DNA from: Ilyonectria destructans
Lineage: Eukaryota > Ascomycota > Sordariomycetes > Hypocreales > Nectriaceae
NCBI GenBank assembly: GCA_020740775.1
Contig: JAHEWK010000004.1
Span: 1,116,001 to 1,180,000, forward strand
DNA: 64,000 bases
Reading direction: 5' to 3'
Part shown: in pieces, positions 12,106 through 25,523 of the stretch
Position numbering within the stretch: the stretch's first letter is position 1
How the letters are laid out: each line of letters opens with the position of its first letter
The notes under the pieces: generated by a model
What the model was told of the DNA's origin: nothing
Seen by the model: the letters and a program-made list of their open reading frames with translations, nothing else
Database searches by the model: none
Program-made: the position numbers and the translations under genes

Positions 12106-13089
12106 ATTAGATAGGAAACTCAAGCTTGGTATGCTTATTTGCTGCTTATAGGTATATCCCGCACTTTTTATTTACTTAGAAATTACTACTTTTAGATACT
12201 TATTATATAATATTTATATAAGTTATGCCGGTTCTAACTGCCTTCCTTATTAAGTCAGTTAGATTATAATATATATAATACCCTAGTAGCAGCTCTAGCA
12301 GTATACAGTATATATAGTGCGCAGTATATATACCGCTAGAAGGGCTCTATTTTAGGGGTATAAATACCCTGTAATTAGAGTTACTATAGTAATTAATAGA
12401 GGTATATAGTGCCTATTATTAGTATGGATGCTGCCTTTATATATATAAAGGGGTATACCTAATACCTTAGCTGCAGATAGTAATATCGGTAATAAAAAAA
12501 AAAGGAAAAAGGTATTATAGCAGACTGAATTTAAACTTAAAACCTTTCTCCCTTTAGTATCTATATAGGCTATATAGCTGTATTTCCCCGTACTATTATA
12601 TAACTATAAGTATGGAGATTTATACCTTCTTATAACTATATAGATAATTATATAAAGATATTATAAGTTGCTGGTTATTTATTATATTCTTTATCTCGGC
12701 TAAAAAAAGAAAGAGGGGGGGGGGGAATTAATTAACTTTAGCAGTCTTTATTACTTAATTAACTGAATTTAAGGTTCTAGATACCAGTAAGCTGGCTAGT
12801 TTCTAAGGAATTATACAGTTAGAAGTTACCTATTATATACTAATAAATTAATATAAAAATAGATACTATAAATAGAAAATTAATACCTCTCCAGTTAAGA
12901 AGAATTAATTCCCCTAATAGACTGAAATTTAATATAACTTATAAACTGCAGTAAAATATCCCTATAGTATCTAAAATAATTATATTAACTTACTTAAGGT
13001 TAATACTATTATACTATTTATCTAATTAGAATATAAGTTATATCTAAAGGTAGAAGTTATTACTAATTTAATATCTTATAAAGGTATTA
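12082..13089 (+). repeat. Repeat U, copy 1 (about 1,008 bp)
   Basis: A non-coding unit found again at 37,485-38,489 in the same orientation, with the match beginning at ATACCTTAAG and stopping after GGTATTA on both copies. Copy 1 is visibly less mutated: it keeps CpG, CpA and TpG (for example around 12,120-12,250 and 12,300-12,340) where copy 2 has TpA. The right third (about 12,727-13,089) is also related to 25,072-25,434 and, inverted, to about 22,370-22,735. These are the outer ends of elements E2 and E1, so U looks like a terminal repeat of element E. It includes short A and G runs (12,493-12,503; 12,715-12,725). No coding frame was seen. Alternative: a stand-alone 1-kb element or solo LTR. 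Confidence 0.65.
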
Positions 13090-13130
13090 GCAGTTAGTCT
13101 TACTAACTTAAGTTAGAAGGAGTTAGGCTG

Positions 13131-13170
13131 GATAATATAGATAATATAAATAATATAGATAATATAATAT
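13131..13170. repeat. Short tandem GATAATATA array
   Basis: Four imperfect 9-12 bp units of the type GATAATATA/AATAATATA directly after repeat U1, at the start of E1. Confidence 0.7.
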
Positions 13171-13886
13171 AATATCTTTTAGACTATAAGATTGCTATAT
13201 AAAGAAGTAAAAATAATAAGAGTATAGTATCTATAAGAATAGCTCTATAGCTGCTATATATATAATTAATTTACTATAGTATAAAATACCAGCCTTTTTT
13301 CTATCTTCTTTTTTATTTAATCTTTCTTTATTATATACTATATATAGAGCCCTTATATACTATCTAAAGCCTCTAATATATTCTATAAGCTGCTTACTTA
13401 TAAAGATATTATTAAAAAGATCTTTATTATATCTATAAAATTAATTTACTATAGTTTATTAACTTTTTCTAATAATATATTAATACTAATAAAGAATATA
13501 GATCCTAAGGTAATTAAAACCAGCTTTAAATATAGTATAATATCTTCTTTAGGAGGTAGCACTCTTATTATTAGTAATATATTAAAGAAATTAGATAGAG
13601 AGATATTCCTACTTAATTCTACTAAAGGATATTTTCCAGCTGCTTTAGTAGATAAAGCTATATCCAGTATTAATCTTATATATTTTCTAGAAGATTCTAT
13701 ATTTAGCTATAATATTACTGATATTACTAATATTAATAGTAACTTAATAGCCTTATATTTAGAGGGTAATATAAAGTTAAGCTTAATATTAAAGATAATA
13801 TACTTTTCTAATTATATCTATAATAAACTTATATTAGATATTAATAATATATATTCTATATTATCTATAGTTATCTAGAATATTTA

Positions 13887-13934
13887 GTTATGTAATATAA
13901 TAATAAAAATATAATTATTTTTAAATTTTAACAG
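13887..13934 (+). other. Candidate spliceosomal intron in E1 (48 bp)
   Basis: Begins GTTATGT and ends TTTTAACAG. The size suits fungal introns. The retained TpG in the donor is rare in this window. The flanking frame is readable on both sides. No clear branch point. Confidence 0.4.
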
Positions 13935-14545
13935 ATAGACTATAAGATTATAATCCAGCAGGCCTATAACTTTATTAGTATAAATAAGAAAGATATTAAA
14001 TTAAAAAGAGAACTTCTATTTTTATACTATCTTCTAATAGAGATTTATCTATAGTTAGAAATAGATAGAGAAAATAGTAAAGACTTAAAAGGGATAGTAC
14101 CCTAAGTAGGGAGTTTTATTTACTGATAGAGGAGTTAGATAGAATATAAAATTAATAAATCTATAGTATTTCTATTACTATTTATTAAAGCTAGAAAAAG
14201 TATTTCTTTTTAATAGTAATATTATAATATCTATAATTAGACTGTAGAAGCTTATAATAGATTAAATAAAAGGGAAGTAATTAAGAGCAGTAAAATTTCA
14301 GCTTATAATACTATTATAGATTACTTAAAGCAGTAAGAAAAAGGCTAAAAAAGAATTAAGGTTATAATATATAGTTAATATTTTATATTATAGATAATAA
14401 AAGCCGGAATTATATAATCTAACTACTGGCTAATATTTACTTTAAGACTATCTAGTTATTCTATTTTCTATATTAATATATATAAATAGACTTTTTCTAT
14501 TATAAAAAATTATATTTCCTTTTATTCTATAGGTATAATCTATTA

Positions 14546-14626
14546 GTTATGTATATTAAGATTAAAACTGAAAAATATATTATATATCTCTCTATTAGCT
14601 GGATATTATAGAATATTATACTTCAG
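14546..14626 (+). other. Candidate spliceosomal intron in E1 (81 bp)
   Basis: Begins GTTATGTAT, the same donor as the other candidates, and ends TATACTTCAG. Weaker than the 19,106 candidate because there is no second copy to compare. Confidence 0.3.
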
Positions 14627-17600
14627 TATTAATATCTATAAAGATAATAGCAGTAATATTAATATAATTCCTTTTATATTAAGACTTTTTATCTAATAGT
14701 TAGAGAGGCTGCTAAAATATTATATTTCTTCTAGCTGAATAAAATAGAATATAGATATATTACTACTATAAAAGTAAGAGGCAATTTTAAATAGCTAACT
14801 AAATTATAACTATAGATAGTTAGAAGAGTTAGAAAGTATTATTATTATAAGAAAGTATATAGCTTTATAATAATAAAAAGAAAGAAAGTAAATAGTATAG
14901 TATAATAAAGCTAATAGTAGCTTTATAATCTATAGAAGTAATAAGTAGTTATTATTATAATCTTATTATTATAACTTCTATACCTAAAGATATATTCCAA
15001 TATAGATTTAAATAAGTATTATCTTTAAAGTACCTATAGAAATAGAATTTATATTTCTTTTTTACTTAAGTATTTTATCTATATAGAGTATTATAATACT
15101 TATTAGTTTATTATTTTCTACTATATAGTACTATATCTATCTAATTAAAAGAAATCTCTAATATTTTATCTTAATATCTATCAGTTTACTGCTATCTATT
15201 ATATAGTACTATATCTATACTATTAAAAGAAATCTTTAAGATTTTATTCTAATTAAATTAATCTAAATATAGTATACTACCTTCTAGATAATTAAAAATA
15301 GAGTCTATAACTCTACTGATAATATAATCTGGTATTTATAATTTTAATATCTAACTAAAGAATTTTAATAATAATAACTTCTTTAAAGAGGCCTAAGTCT
15401 ATATATCTAAATAAAATATTAGAATAAAATAATATAAATAATAAAAAGAAGCCTAAAAAAGCTTTTAATCTTAAAGTAAATTATATTATCTGCCTACTTT
15501 ATTACCTATAGTATACCCTCTTTATCTTTAATTATAGCTATTATCTTTATAAGTAGCTATTACTGCTATACTATAAGCTTAAATTCTTTTAGCTATATTA
15601 ATATCTTTACTTAAAACTATAATATCTCCTTTAGCAGCTCTTTTAGCTACTTCTATATCTTTAGTATTATTTAATTAATTATATATACCTTCTTTAAACT
15701 CTATATTACTAGTAGTATATTCTCTTTATTTTTAATTCTAGCTATTATTAATAAATATAGCTATTACTGCTATAAAGCCAGCTGGAATCCTCTTTTTACT
15801 ATTTACCTTTTTATCTATATCTATAATATCTTCTTTAGAAATATTAATATTATCTATAATAATTAATTAATTATAAATATAAACTTCTATTTAGTTACTA
15901 TTATTTATATTAATTAATTAATTATATATATAATCTTTCTTTTAGTTATAGAAGTTATTATTATTACTACTAAAGCTAAATATTTTTCTACTTTTATAGA
16001 AAGTTTCTTAGCCTACTAAACTTCTAATTATACTACTATAGCTATAACCTAATCTATTATTTTATATTAGCTTTAAGATAATAGCAGTAGTAACTTTAGT
16101 ACTTAAATATATAAGGTATAATATAGTATTAATACTAATAATAAAATAACCTTATATTTATATATTCTTATAGTTAGATATTAAAAAGCTAGCTAAAAAG
16201 CTAACTTTAACTTTTAAATAGATAGATATAGACTTTAAAAAGAAATAGATCCTTTTATATAGTATAGAGTAATATAAATCAGTCTTTTAAAAAAGATAGA
16301 TTAAAGAAATTTAAAATTTATATTTAGCCTTTTATAATAAATTAATAATACTAATTTTAATATATAAGATTTACTATTATAAGTTCTTATAGTAAGATCT
16401 TTAATCTATATTTTAATATTCTTAATATTAAAATATACTTTTTAAGCTTATTAAGTTCCCTTTTCAGTATATATAATATTTCTCTATAACTTAAGTTATT
16501 ATAGTATATTCAGACTATATTAAGAGTATACTAAAGGGTATCTTATATTCTACTATATAGCTATACTATTAGTTTGAATATAAGTATATATATTCAGATA
16601 AACTATAATAACTTATATTAATAGAGAAGAAGTTAATTATATTATATTCTTACTATAGCTAGATTACTTATTATAACTTTCTAAATAGTATAAAAGAGAA
16701 TCTATACTATTTATACTATATTAAGAGGTATATTATAGTATTTCTAAATAATATTTAGAATATAGTTACCTATATACTACTATATCCTCTAATTAAAATC
16801 CTTAATAATATCTATATATTATAATATAGCTATAAAAAACTAAATCTAAAAGATATATTTAAGTTGCTATTAGTATATTAATATACTATTAAGAAGATAT
16901 TAGTATAGTTAAAACTATATAATCTATATTATACTGCTATTAAGATTAATACTGCTAAGATAAATTTATAAAGATAATTAGAATTTAATATATTAATTTT
17001 ATTATATAAATATATAGTATATAAAGAGCTAATAGTATAGAATAAGATCTATATAGTCCAGATTATACCGACTAGTAATAAAGATATTAAAGAAAAAGAA
17101 GAAAAAGAAGAAGAAAATAAAGAAAATAGATAATAATAAGAGATAAATAACTTTACTATAATTAATAATATAATTATAAGCCTCTTACTATTATAATTAC
17201 TATTATAAATAAATAAGAATACTAATATAGAAGCTTTAGAGGAAGTTACAGTCTTAAATAAAGAAAAATAGATAAATTTAAACTGTAATAATAATAAGTT
17301 TAGAATCTATCTAGAAGATAATATTACTCTTATTAATAAGCTTTTAGCCACTAAGATATTCCCTTTAAATACTATTCTAGATATTATAGATACTATTAAA
17401 TTAAACTTTCTCTTTACTATAATATCTAATTTAAAAAGCCTAGCTACTATAGCTATTAGTATTTATATTTATAAGGGATTTTAAATAGAGCTCTATATCT
17501 ATATTACTAAAAGTAATAAATTAACTAATACTCTTAATCTATTATTCTTTACTAAAGCCTTCTTTATACTATTTCTATATAGCTTTAATAGACTGAAGAT

Positions 17601-19105
17601 TACTAAAGAAAAGCTATTTTAAGTAAGTTATTAGTATTAATATTAGAAAAATTCCTTCTCTTATTATTATTTATAATTAGAGTTAGCTACTATAGTAAGC
17701 TTAAAAAAGATATTAAATTTAATCTTATTATATAATTTAAGTCTCTATATATAGGCAAAAATCATATTATAAAGATATAGTAGCTACTTTTCTAGTTATT
17801 CTATATTTCCTTTTACTATCTTTAATATAGAGGTCTAATTATAGAATTACAGTATAAATATACTTAATATAAAGAAATAGATCTTCCTCTATATTAAATA
17901 TATTTTATATACCTTAATATTAAAGTAATTATATATAGCTAAAAAAGCTCTTTTTAAGGGATATTAATTAGATAATAAAGTAATATAGAAGCTATTATAT
18001 TACTTATTAATATATAGCTATTACTAGCTACTATCTTAGGAATTCTATCTTAATTTATAGCAGAAGATTAAATTCTTAATTATTTACTATAGAATTCTAG
18101 TAATTTAATTTACTTTAAATCTAAATAACCTAATAAACTTAATAAAATTCTAAATAGTAGTATATAGATTAAATAACCTAAATAGAGCTAAGATCTTTCT
18201 ATAGATACTAAATATAATATTAAAGTATATATAACTATCTATCTTTAATCTATTAAGTTTAATATTATTTTTTTATTAGAAAATCTTTTTTTTTTAAATA
18301 TTATATTAAGATTAGCTAAGATTTAGTATTTAGTTATATTAGTTAGTACTTTAATATAGTAGAAATAAACTAGTAAGGTATTTTATATTTATATAGCTTA
18401 TTTTAGCTATTAGGGAATCTTAACTTATAAGATACTATTTACTTCTTTAATAATAAGATTAGTAAAAGTAAAATAGTATACTAATAGTAAGTTATAGAAT
18501 ATATTAATAGTATTTACTATAAAATAAGATATCTAATTAACTAATATATAATATAATTAAGATATTTTAATAAAAAAAGTAGAATCTAAATAAAAAAAGC
18601 TATTATATAGCTTCTATAATTAAAATAATTTCTATAGATATTTTATTTTTTATAAAAAATACTATTTAATTTACTATAGCTTTTAATAAAAAAGCTAATT
18701 TCTATAGCAGTATAATCTAAATTTATACTTATTTACTAATATATATAAAATACTCTTTTTATTATTATAAGACTGATAATTATTACTATAATTACTATTA
18801 ATTTAAAGTACTATAAAAACTTATTAAGAAGATAATAATTTTACTAAAGGGAATTCTTTAAATCTAATATTTATATTCTCTTATAAATTATTAGAATAAA
18901 TATATAGCTATTAGGCTATAATATAACTATAACTTTTTCTTTATTATAACTTAATCTTAAAGTCTTATTTTAATTTACTATCTTATAAATTATATAATAA
19001 AGATAGAAGATTCTATTTAGAAATATATTATAGTAATAACTAAATTACTTCTTACTCTAACTGACCCTAATATATAGCTATTATATAGTACTATTAGTAT
19101 AATAA

Positions 19106-19183
19106 GTTATGTATTTTTTTTTACTACTATAGTAAATAAAATATAATAATTTCTATTATAAATTATAAATTGTATTTTTACAG
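19106..19183 (+). other. Candidate spliceosomal intron in E1 (78 bp), conserved in E2
   Basis: Begins GTTATGTATTTTTT and ends TGTATTTTTACAG. The inverted copy at 28,625-28,702 has the same length, the same ACAG acceptor and a donor mutated to GTTATAT. Conservation of both borders in two decayed copies supports a real intron. Confidence 0.5.
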
Positions 19184-22100
19184 ACTATACTATCTCTTAT
19201 ATAGAAGTAATTATCTATTTATTAAGCTATCTAATAGAATTTTTCTATATATTTAAATAGATTTTTCTTAATATAAACTGACTATATTAATTAATCCTAT
19301 AGTATTAGCTATATCTATAAAATATCAGTAATATAGTTATAATTAATAATCTATCGGAAGATTTAATTATAATTAAATAAGCCAGTTAGAAAGTTACTAT
19401 ATTAGATATTTATTTATACTAAGGCCTAATTCTTTAGGGCTTTTATCTCTATAATTATCTATATATAATCTATATTAAGTAATAGAGTTAATAATATTTA
19501 TTATAATATTATAAACTCCCTTTAGATACTATATAGTAATAATTTAAATAGTAAATTTAAGTATTATATTCTTATATAGAGTAAATAATAATCTATTTTA
19601 ATAGTTATTTTAATATTATTTTTAATATAGCTAAAGATAAAAAATAATAGTATAAATAGTATAATATTAAAGCTTCTATTTAAATTTATCTATTTCTTTA
19701 TCTCTATACTAATAAAATAAATTTAGAGCTGCTATTTAGTATCTAATTCTTTTTATACTATAGAATAATTTCCTTCTAATTATAATAGAAGATTTTAATA
19801 TAATTTAGAAATACTATAAGTAAAAGCTGATATTAAGAATAGCCTTTATTATTAATAATATATAACTATTATACTACTTAGCTAAAGATATATAATATAA
19901 TACTAAGTAATAAGTAGTAGCTTTAGAGATATTAAATACTATTAATAAGACTGAAGGTAATACTATTAATATACTAATAGTATAGAGTAATAGAGATAGT
20001 AATAGTAAAATTACTATAGTTACTAGACTTATTAATATTCTAAGATATATATTAAGTAATATATAAATTATAGAAGTATCTATTAAGCTAAATAGCTTAA
20101 TTAGTAATCTTTTAATATATAATCTAAAAGCTTTATTAATAATAACTACCTCTTCTATATTAATCTAATTAATACTACTAATAATTTTTCTATTTAAGTT
20201 AATTTCTATATAGTAATAAATTTATAGTATTAAATTATAATAAATAAACTTATTTAAAAAAACTAAAAATTAAATTTAGGGGATTTAAGGTATAAATAAT
20301 ATAGAAGCTATAGTAAATTTAACTACTTATAAAACTACTATATAATCTATACTTATTAAATTTAATAATAATACTATAAATTTTAATATTATACTGATAG
20401 ACTTAATAGAAGCTAAATAGCTAGTAGCTATAGTAGAAGCTAGTATTATATTAGCCTTTTTTACTTTTTTTCTAACTATTAGTTAAAGTCTATTAGTTTA
20501 ATATATATTAAATAAATATCAGTCTATTATATTTTTTATAATATACTATTATTTTAATTACTATAAGAAATATTAATATAGCAGTAAGAAAGAAATATAG
20601 CTACTATAGCTATTATTCTACCTTAATAGTAAAAAAAAAATTAAAAAATTAAAAGTTTTTAAGATAATTATTACCCTTTTTAATATAATAGATAAAAGAT
20701 ATTAAATTCTTATTATAGTAATATTAGGAATAGTAGCTATTTAAATTAGTAGTATTACTATCTATTTAGTATATTAATTTATATAGTAAATACTCTCTTA
20801 CTATTATAATAACAGTAAGATAAATTCCTCTTTATAAGCTGCAGCTAGTTACTTTATTAGTAGTATATTTTATACTAATTAATAAGAAAAATAGATATTA
20901 ATTATTAATAAAATTAATATACTTAATATCTATACCCTCTATAAGATTAATAAATAGTTTAAAAAGCTTTAAGGTATAACTAAAGATTTTAATATAATTT
21001 CTATTATTCTTTTCTATAGTAATTTCTACTAATTTCAGTCAGTTTAGAAATATTTAATAGTACTAAGTAGTAATAAGTTTCTATAGAATCTAGATTATTT
21101 ATTTAAATTTAAATAGTAAATCTGATATAATAAAGTATATACTCTATAGCTAAAGTTTATTATAGTAATTATCTTAAAAAAATAAATCTATACTACTAGT
21201 AACTTAAAGCTCTAAAGACTATTATAATATATATACTATAATATCTAGAATAAAAAAGATATCTATCTATTAAATAAATAATACTATTAATAAAAGTAAA
21301 AAATCCTATAGAAAATAGACTTTATAGTAATTATTCTACTAAATTAGAACTATTAGAATCTTAATATAGAAGTAATTATAAACTTTACTAAATATCAGAA
21401 TATAGTAATCTATATCTTCCTCTTTTAATACTATTAAATTAAGAATAAGCTAATAGAAATAGAAAGTATAATAATATTAGGCTAAAGTAATAATAGTGCT
21501 ATTTTTATACCAGCAGTATTTATATATATATCCAAAATATTAATTATAATTAATAAGAATATCTATTAAGAATTAAAAGTAATAAATAGTATAAGCTATA
21601 AAGCTATTAATATAATCCTTAATAATACCTTTTTAGACTATATAATATTACTAACTTTTATTTTTTATTTTAAACTTTTAGTAGTAATTATTCTATTTTT
21701 AATATTAATATAGAATTTCTGCTTTTTTAATATACTACTAGAAATAATTCTATTTTTACTAATTAGTATTAAAATTTTAAAAGAAAAAAAAAGATTATAG
21801 TAGCAGTATAATATATTTTATAAGAGCTTACTATATATAGTAGTATTTATCTATATAGACTATAAGATTTAAAGCTATACTATAAAGTATATTAATCTTA
21901 AGCTATAAGGTATAAAATTAATAGTAATTAATAGTATTAATATATCTAACTATTATAACTCTTATAGTCTTTATATATAGTTTTTATATTATTAGATATT
22001 AAGAAATATTATATTACTATTAGAGGTATAAAAAAAAGACCTTATAGATAATTAAATTCCTAAAAATATAATAGCAGTAGAGAAAAAACCTAAAAGGCTA

Positions 22101-22287
22101 AATAAAATAATAATAATATATATAAAAGCAGAATTAAATTAAATAGAAAGATACTATAGAAGGTATAATTAGAATACTATCAGTATATAAGAATATCTAT
22201 ATTATAATAGATATTACTAAAAGTATAGAAATTACTATTATAAAAATATAAATTATAAAGTTATAGTTATATATATATAAATAACTG

Positions 22288-22319
22288 CTATAAAGCTATA
22301 AAACTATAAAGCTATAAAA
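22288..22319 (-). repeat. Octamer array CTATAAAG x4 (left arm)
   Basis: Four 8-bp units; the matching place in the right arm (25,484-25,523) has five. Confidence 0.75.
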
Positions 22320-23090
22320 TTAAAAGCAGCTTAAGTAACTTTAGCTTTAATAATATTATACTATTATAATATTATAATATCCTTATAAGATATAAAAGTT
22401 AGTATAATTTTTACCTTATAATAACTTATAATTCTATATAAAAAATAGTATAGTAATATTAATTTTAGGTAAGTTATATTACTATTTCTAACTTTATTAT
22501 ATATACCTAACTAAGAAATTATAGGTTATTATAGACTTGAATTTATTAAAGGGGTTATTTCTAATAATTAGATAGTATTAATCCTCTATCTATAGAGTCT
22601 ATTTTTATATTAATTTATCAGTATATAATAGGAAACCCCTAACTTAAACCCCTTAGAATTTAGTCAGTCTACTGATATTTAGAACCTTAGGATAAATTAG
22701 TTAAGTAATAAAAATTACTAAAGTTAATTAGTATTATCTACCTTTTTTTATAGTTATATTTAAAAGGACTTAAATATAATCTTAGCTATAGTTAACTGCA
22801 GACTGATAATACCTTAAGATATTACTAGTAGTATTATATATAGTAATTATACTTTATAAAGACTATAACTTAGCTATATAGGGAAATTATATAATATTAG
22901 CCTATATATAGCACTAGTTATAAGCTTTTAGGTTTAATTTATATAGATATAATTAATCTTTAGACTTTTTGAACTTTATAGGAAAATATTTTTTTAGCTA
23001 TATAAAAATTATATACTATTCTTTATAACTTAAGGCTATCTTTTACTGAAATACTAGAAACTGGTACCTTAGTATTTTAGTAATTTCTTC

Positions 23091-23690
23091 TGTTATTATT
23101 ATTAAATCTAAATTATATAAGCTAACTTTAAAATATCTTTAAAAGATTTTCCAGTTCTATTAAAAGTTTAATATTTCTAATTAAAAGCTATTTTTAATAA
23201 ACTTAAGGTCTTCTAATAAACTTTATATTTAATATTTTTATCTAATTATTACTTTTTCTATAATTAATTACTTAATAGAATTTTATTTCTTATTTTATTT
23301 TTATTAGCTAATAAAGCCTCTATAGAGTCTATAAAGAATTACTATAGTTTATTTAAATTAAATTTAATAATTAGTTAGTTAGACTTTATTAGAATTTTAA
23401 TTTAAATAGATATTTATATAATCTTTCTTATTTTATATTTCTATATTAATCTCTTAAAAAGAAATCGAAATTAAAAAATTATAAGAAATAGTAGCTAAAG
23501 GCTATAACTAGAAAAGAAATAGAACTTAAGGTAGATAAAATAGTATAATTAGACTTTAACTTAATAAGTCTATCTCTAAAGGCTTATCTCTTTACTTTAT
23601 ATTAATCTCTAGTTTTAAGTGGGCTTACTTAAAGCTTAAGCTTATAGACTAATTCTAAAGAGTTCTAATAGTAATCTGCTGGTATTCTTA
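23091..23690 (-). mobile_element. Gag fragment of a gypsy-H-type element
   Basis: Reverse complement matches 52,477 to about 53,075 (gag of gypsy H) over its full length, with single-base C/T and G/A differences. It lies exactly between the right end of E1 and an internal E fragment, so it is what remains of an older gypsy copy that served as target or was trapped between the two E copies. No LTR is attached. A retained CG (around 23,465) is one of very few in the region. Confidence 0.75.
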
Positions 23691-24710
23691 TAAATATACT
23701 ATTAATAAAGTAATTAGCTGCAGCCTATAAAGAGAAATCTATCTTACTATTTATATAATAGTAAAAGAGTATTTACTATATAAATTAGTATACTAAATAG
23801 ATAGTAATATTATTAATCTAAATAGCTATAGTTTCTAATATTATTATAATAAGGATTTAATATACTTTATTTCTTATATTAAAAAGAATAATAATTATCT
23901 TAATTACTTTTAATTTTTCTATTTCTTTTTTACTACTAAAGTATAATAATAGCTATAGCAGCTATATCTTTTTTCTATTACTTTATTAATATTTATTATA
24001 GTAATTAAGATAATAGTATATTATTAAGAAAGTAATAAATTAGTATTTATTTAATATATATTAAACTAATAGTCTTTAGCTAATAGTTAGAAAAAAAGTA
24101 AAAAAAGCCAATTTAATACTGACTTTTATAGTAACTACTAGCTATTTAGCTTCAGTTAAATCTACTATTATAATATTAAGATTTATAGTATTATTATTAA
24201 ATCCAATAAGTATAGATTATACTGCAGTTTTATAAGCAGTTAAATTTACTATAGCTTCTATACTGCTTATACTTTAAATCTTCTAAATTTAATTTTTAGC
24301 TTCTTTAGAAGAGCTTATCTATTATAATTTAATACTATAGACTTAATACTATATAGAAATTAATTTAGGTTAAAAAGTTATTAGTAGTATTAATTATATT
24401 AATATAGAAAAGGCAGTTATTATTAATAAAGCTTCTAAATTATATATTAAAAGGTTGCTAATTAATCTATATAGCTTAATAGATACTTCTATAATTTATT
24501 TAATACTTAATATATATCTTAGTATATTAATAAGCTGGATAACTATAGTAGTTTTACTATTACTATCTTTATTATTTTATACTATTAGTATATTAATAGT
24601 ATTACCTTTAGTCTTATTAATAGTATTTAATATTCTTAAAGCTGCTACTTATTACTTAGTATTATATTATATATCCTTAGCTAAATAGTATAGTAATTAT
24701 ATATTATTAA
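23691..24710 (-). mobile_element. Internal fragment of a third E copy
   Basis: Collinear with 26,930-27,960 in the same orientation and inverted relative to 19,850-20,830, so a 1-kb coding piece of E occurs three times in 8 kb. On the minus strand it reads as a coding frame with only Gln-type stops, including KDSNSKTTIVIQLINIL (about 24,525-24,575) and the NLTAYKTAVQSILIGF block (about 24,195-24,255). The only long plus-strand open frame of the window (24,455-24,688, 77 codons) is the complement of this decayed gene and is not considered a gene. The left edge joins the gag fragment and the right edge joins the start of E2. Confidence 0.7.
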
Positions 24711-25483
24711 TAGGAGAAATTACTAAAATACTAAGATATTAATTTCTAGTATTTTAGCAAAAGATAGCCTTAAGTTATAAAGAATAGTATATAATTTTTA
24801 TATAGCTAAAAAAATATTTTTCTATAAAATCTAAAAAGCCTAAAAATTAATTATATCTATATAAATTAAATTCAGAAGTTTATAATTAGCACTATATATA
24901 GGCTAATATTATATAATTTCCCTATATAGCTAAATTATAATCTTTATAAAGTATAATTACTATATATAATACTATTAGTAATATCTTAAGGTATTACTAA
25001 TTTATAGTTAACTATAGCTAAAATTATATTTAAGTCCTTTTAAATATAACTATAAAAAAAGATAGATAATACTAATTAACTTTAGCAGTCTTTATTATTT
25101 AATTAATCTATCCTAAGGTTTTAAATATTAATAGACTGATTAAATTCTAAGGGATTTAAATTAGAGGTTTTCTATTATATACTGGCAAATTAATATAAAG
25201 ATAGACTCTATAGATAGAGGATTAATATTATCTGATTATTAGAGATAACCCCTCTAATAAATTAAAGTTTATAATAATCTATAATTCTTTAGCTAGATAT
25301 ATATAATAAAGTTAGAAATAGTAATATAACTTACTTAAGGCTAATACTATTATACTATTTTTTATATAGAATTATAAGTTATTATAAGATAAAAATTATA
25401 TTAATTTTTATATTTTATAAAGATATTATAATATTATAATAATATAATATTATTAAAGTTAAAATTATCTAAACTGCTTTTAA

Positions 25484-25523
25484 CTTTATAGCTTTATAGC
25501 TTTATAGCTTTATAGCTTTATAG
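25484..25523 (+). repeat. Octamer array CTTTATAG x5 (right arm)
   Basis: Five perfect 8-bp units at 25,484, 25,492, 25,500, 25,508 and 25,516. The mirror place in E1 has four less perfect units. Confidence 0.85.

Larger units (their letters stand above)
13300..22000 (+). pseudogene. Main coding region(s) of E1, unidentified, intron-containing
   Basis: Several plus-strand stretches are readable with TAA/TAG only: about 13,690-15,090, 16,250-17,940 (a single frame of some 560 codons without TGA) and 19,850-20,830. The 16,250-17,940 part contains an acidic-lysine run KEKEEKEEENKENR (about 17,089-17,130) and otherwise aliphatic, Tyr-rich sequence. The 19,850-20,830 part is conserved at two other places (minus strand at 23,691-24,710 and 26,930-27,960), including an EAIVNLTAYKTAVQSIL-like block. 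Codon loss blurs everything and no catalytic motif is recognisable. Whether this is one very large protein or two or three genes cannot be decided. The reading direction is supported by stop distribution and intron orientation. Confidence 0.45.
13090..23090 (+). mobile_element. Element E, copy 1 (E1): large unidentified transposon
   Basis: About 10 kb (11 kb including U1) dominated by plus-strand coding remnants and ending in a non-coding terminus at about 22,370-23,090. Its right half (18,230-23,090) is the inverted copy of 24,711-29,580, and 15,100-16,065 is the inverted copy of 36,607-37,484, so the element is repeated and bounded. The left end carries U in plus orientation and the right end a U-related sequence in minus orientation, which would be long terminal inverted repeats. 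No reverse transcriptase, integrase or LTR layout was found in it. Candidate introns (13,887; 14,546; 19,106) argue for a DNA transposon or another nuclear-transcribed element rather than an LTR retrotransposon. The class is not determined. Confidence 0.55.
18230..23090 (+). repeat. Left arm of a large inverted repeat
   Basis: Reverse complement of 24,711-29,580. Anchors read by eye: 20,815-20,860 against 26,935-26,975; 22,540-22,640 against 25,185-25,265; 21,935-22,050 against 25,780-25,905; 19,106-19,183 against 28,625-28,702; 18,285-18,300 against 29,500-29,515. The arms differ mainly by C/T and G/A, as expected for independent RIP. They formed from two head-to-head insertions of element E, with 1.6 kb between them. 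Confidence 0.8.

Noticed and set aside
12715..12725. Run of about 11 G next to AATTAATTAA as a possible telomere-like or regulatory site
   Set aside because: A single homopolymer run inside repeat U, replaced by a short G run in U2; no repeat unit and no sign of function.
13887..13934. Group I/II intron or ribozyme in E1
   Set aside because: Only 48 bp with GT...AG borders; no conserved catalytic core.
15880..15940. AATTAATTAATTA stretches as CRISPR-like or origin repeats
   Set aside because: Only two short low-complexity stretches, found again at 36,740-36,805 because the region is part of element E; no spacers and no regular spacing.
24455..24688. 77-codon open frame on the plus strand starting with ATG, hydrophobic, looking like a membrane protein
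   Set aside because: It is the complement of the decayed E coding frame. Its matching regions at 27,720-27,935 and 19,870-20,090 are broken in this frame, and T-rich RIPped DNA gives Ile/Leu/Tyr-rich peptides by chance.
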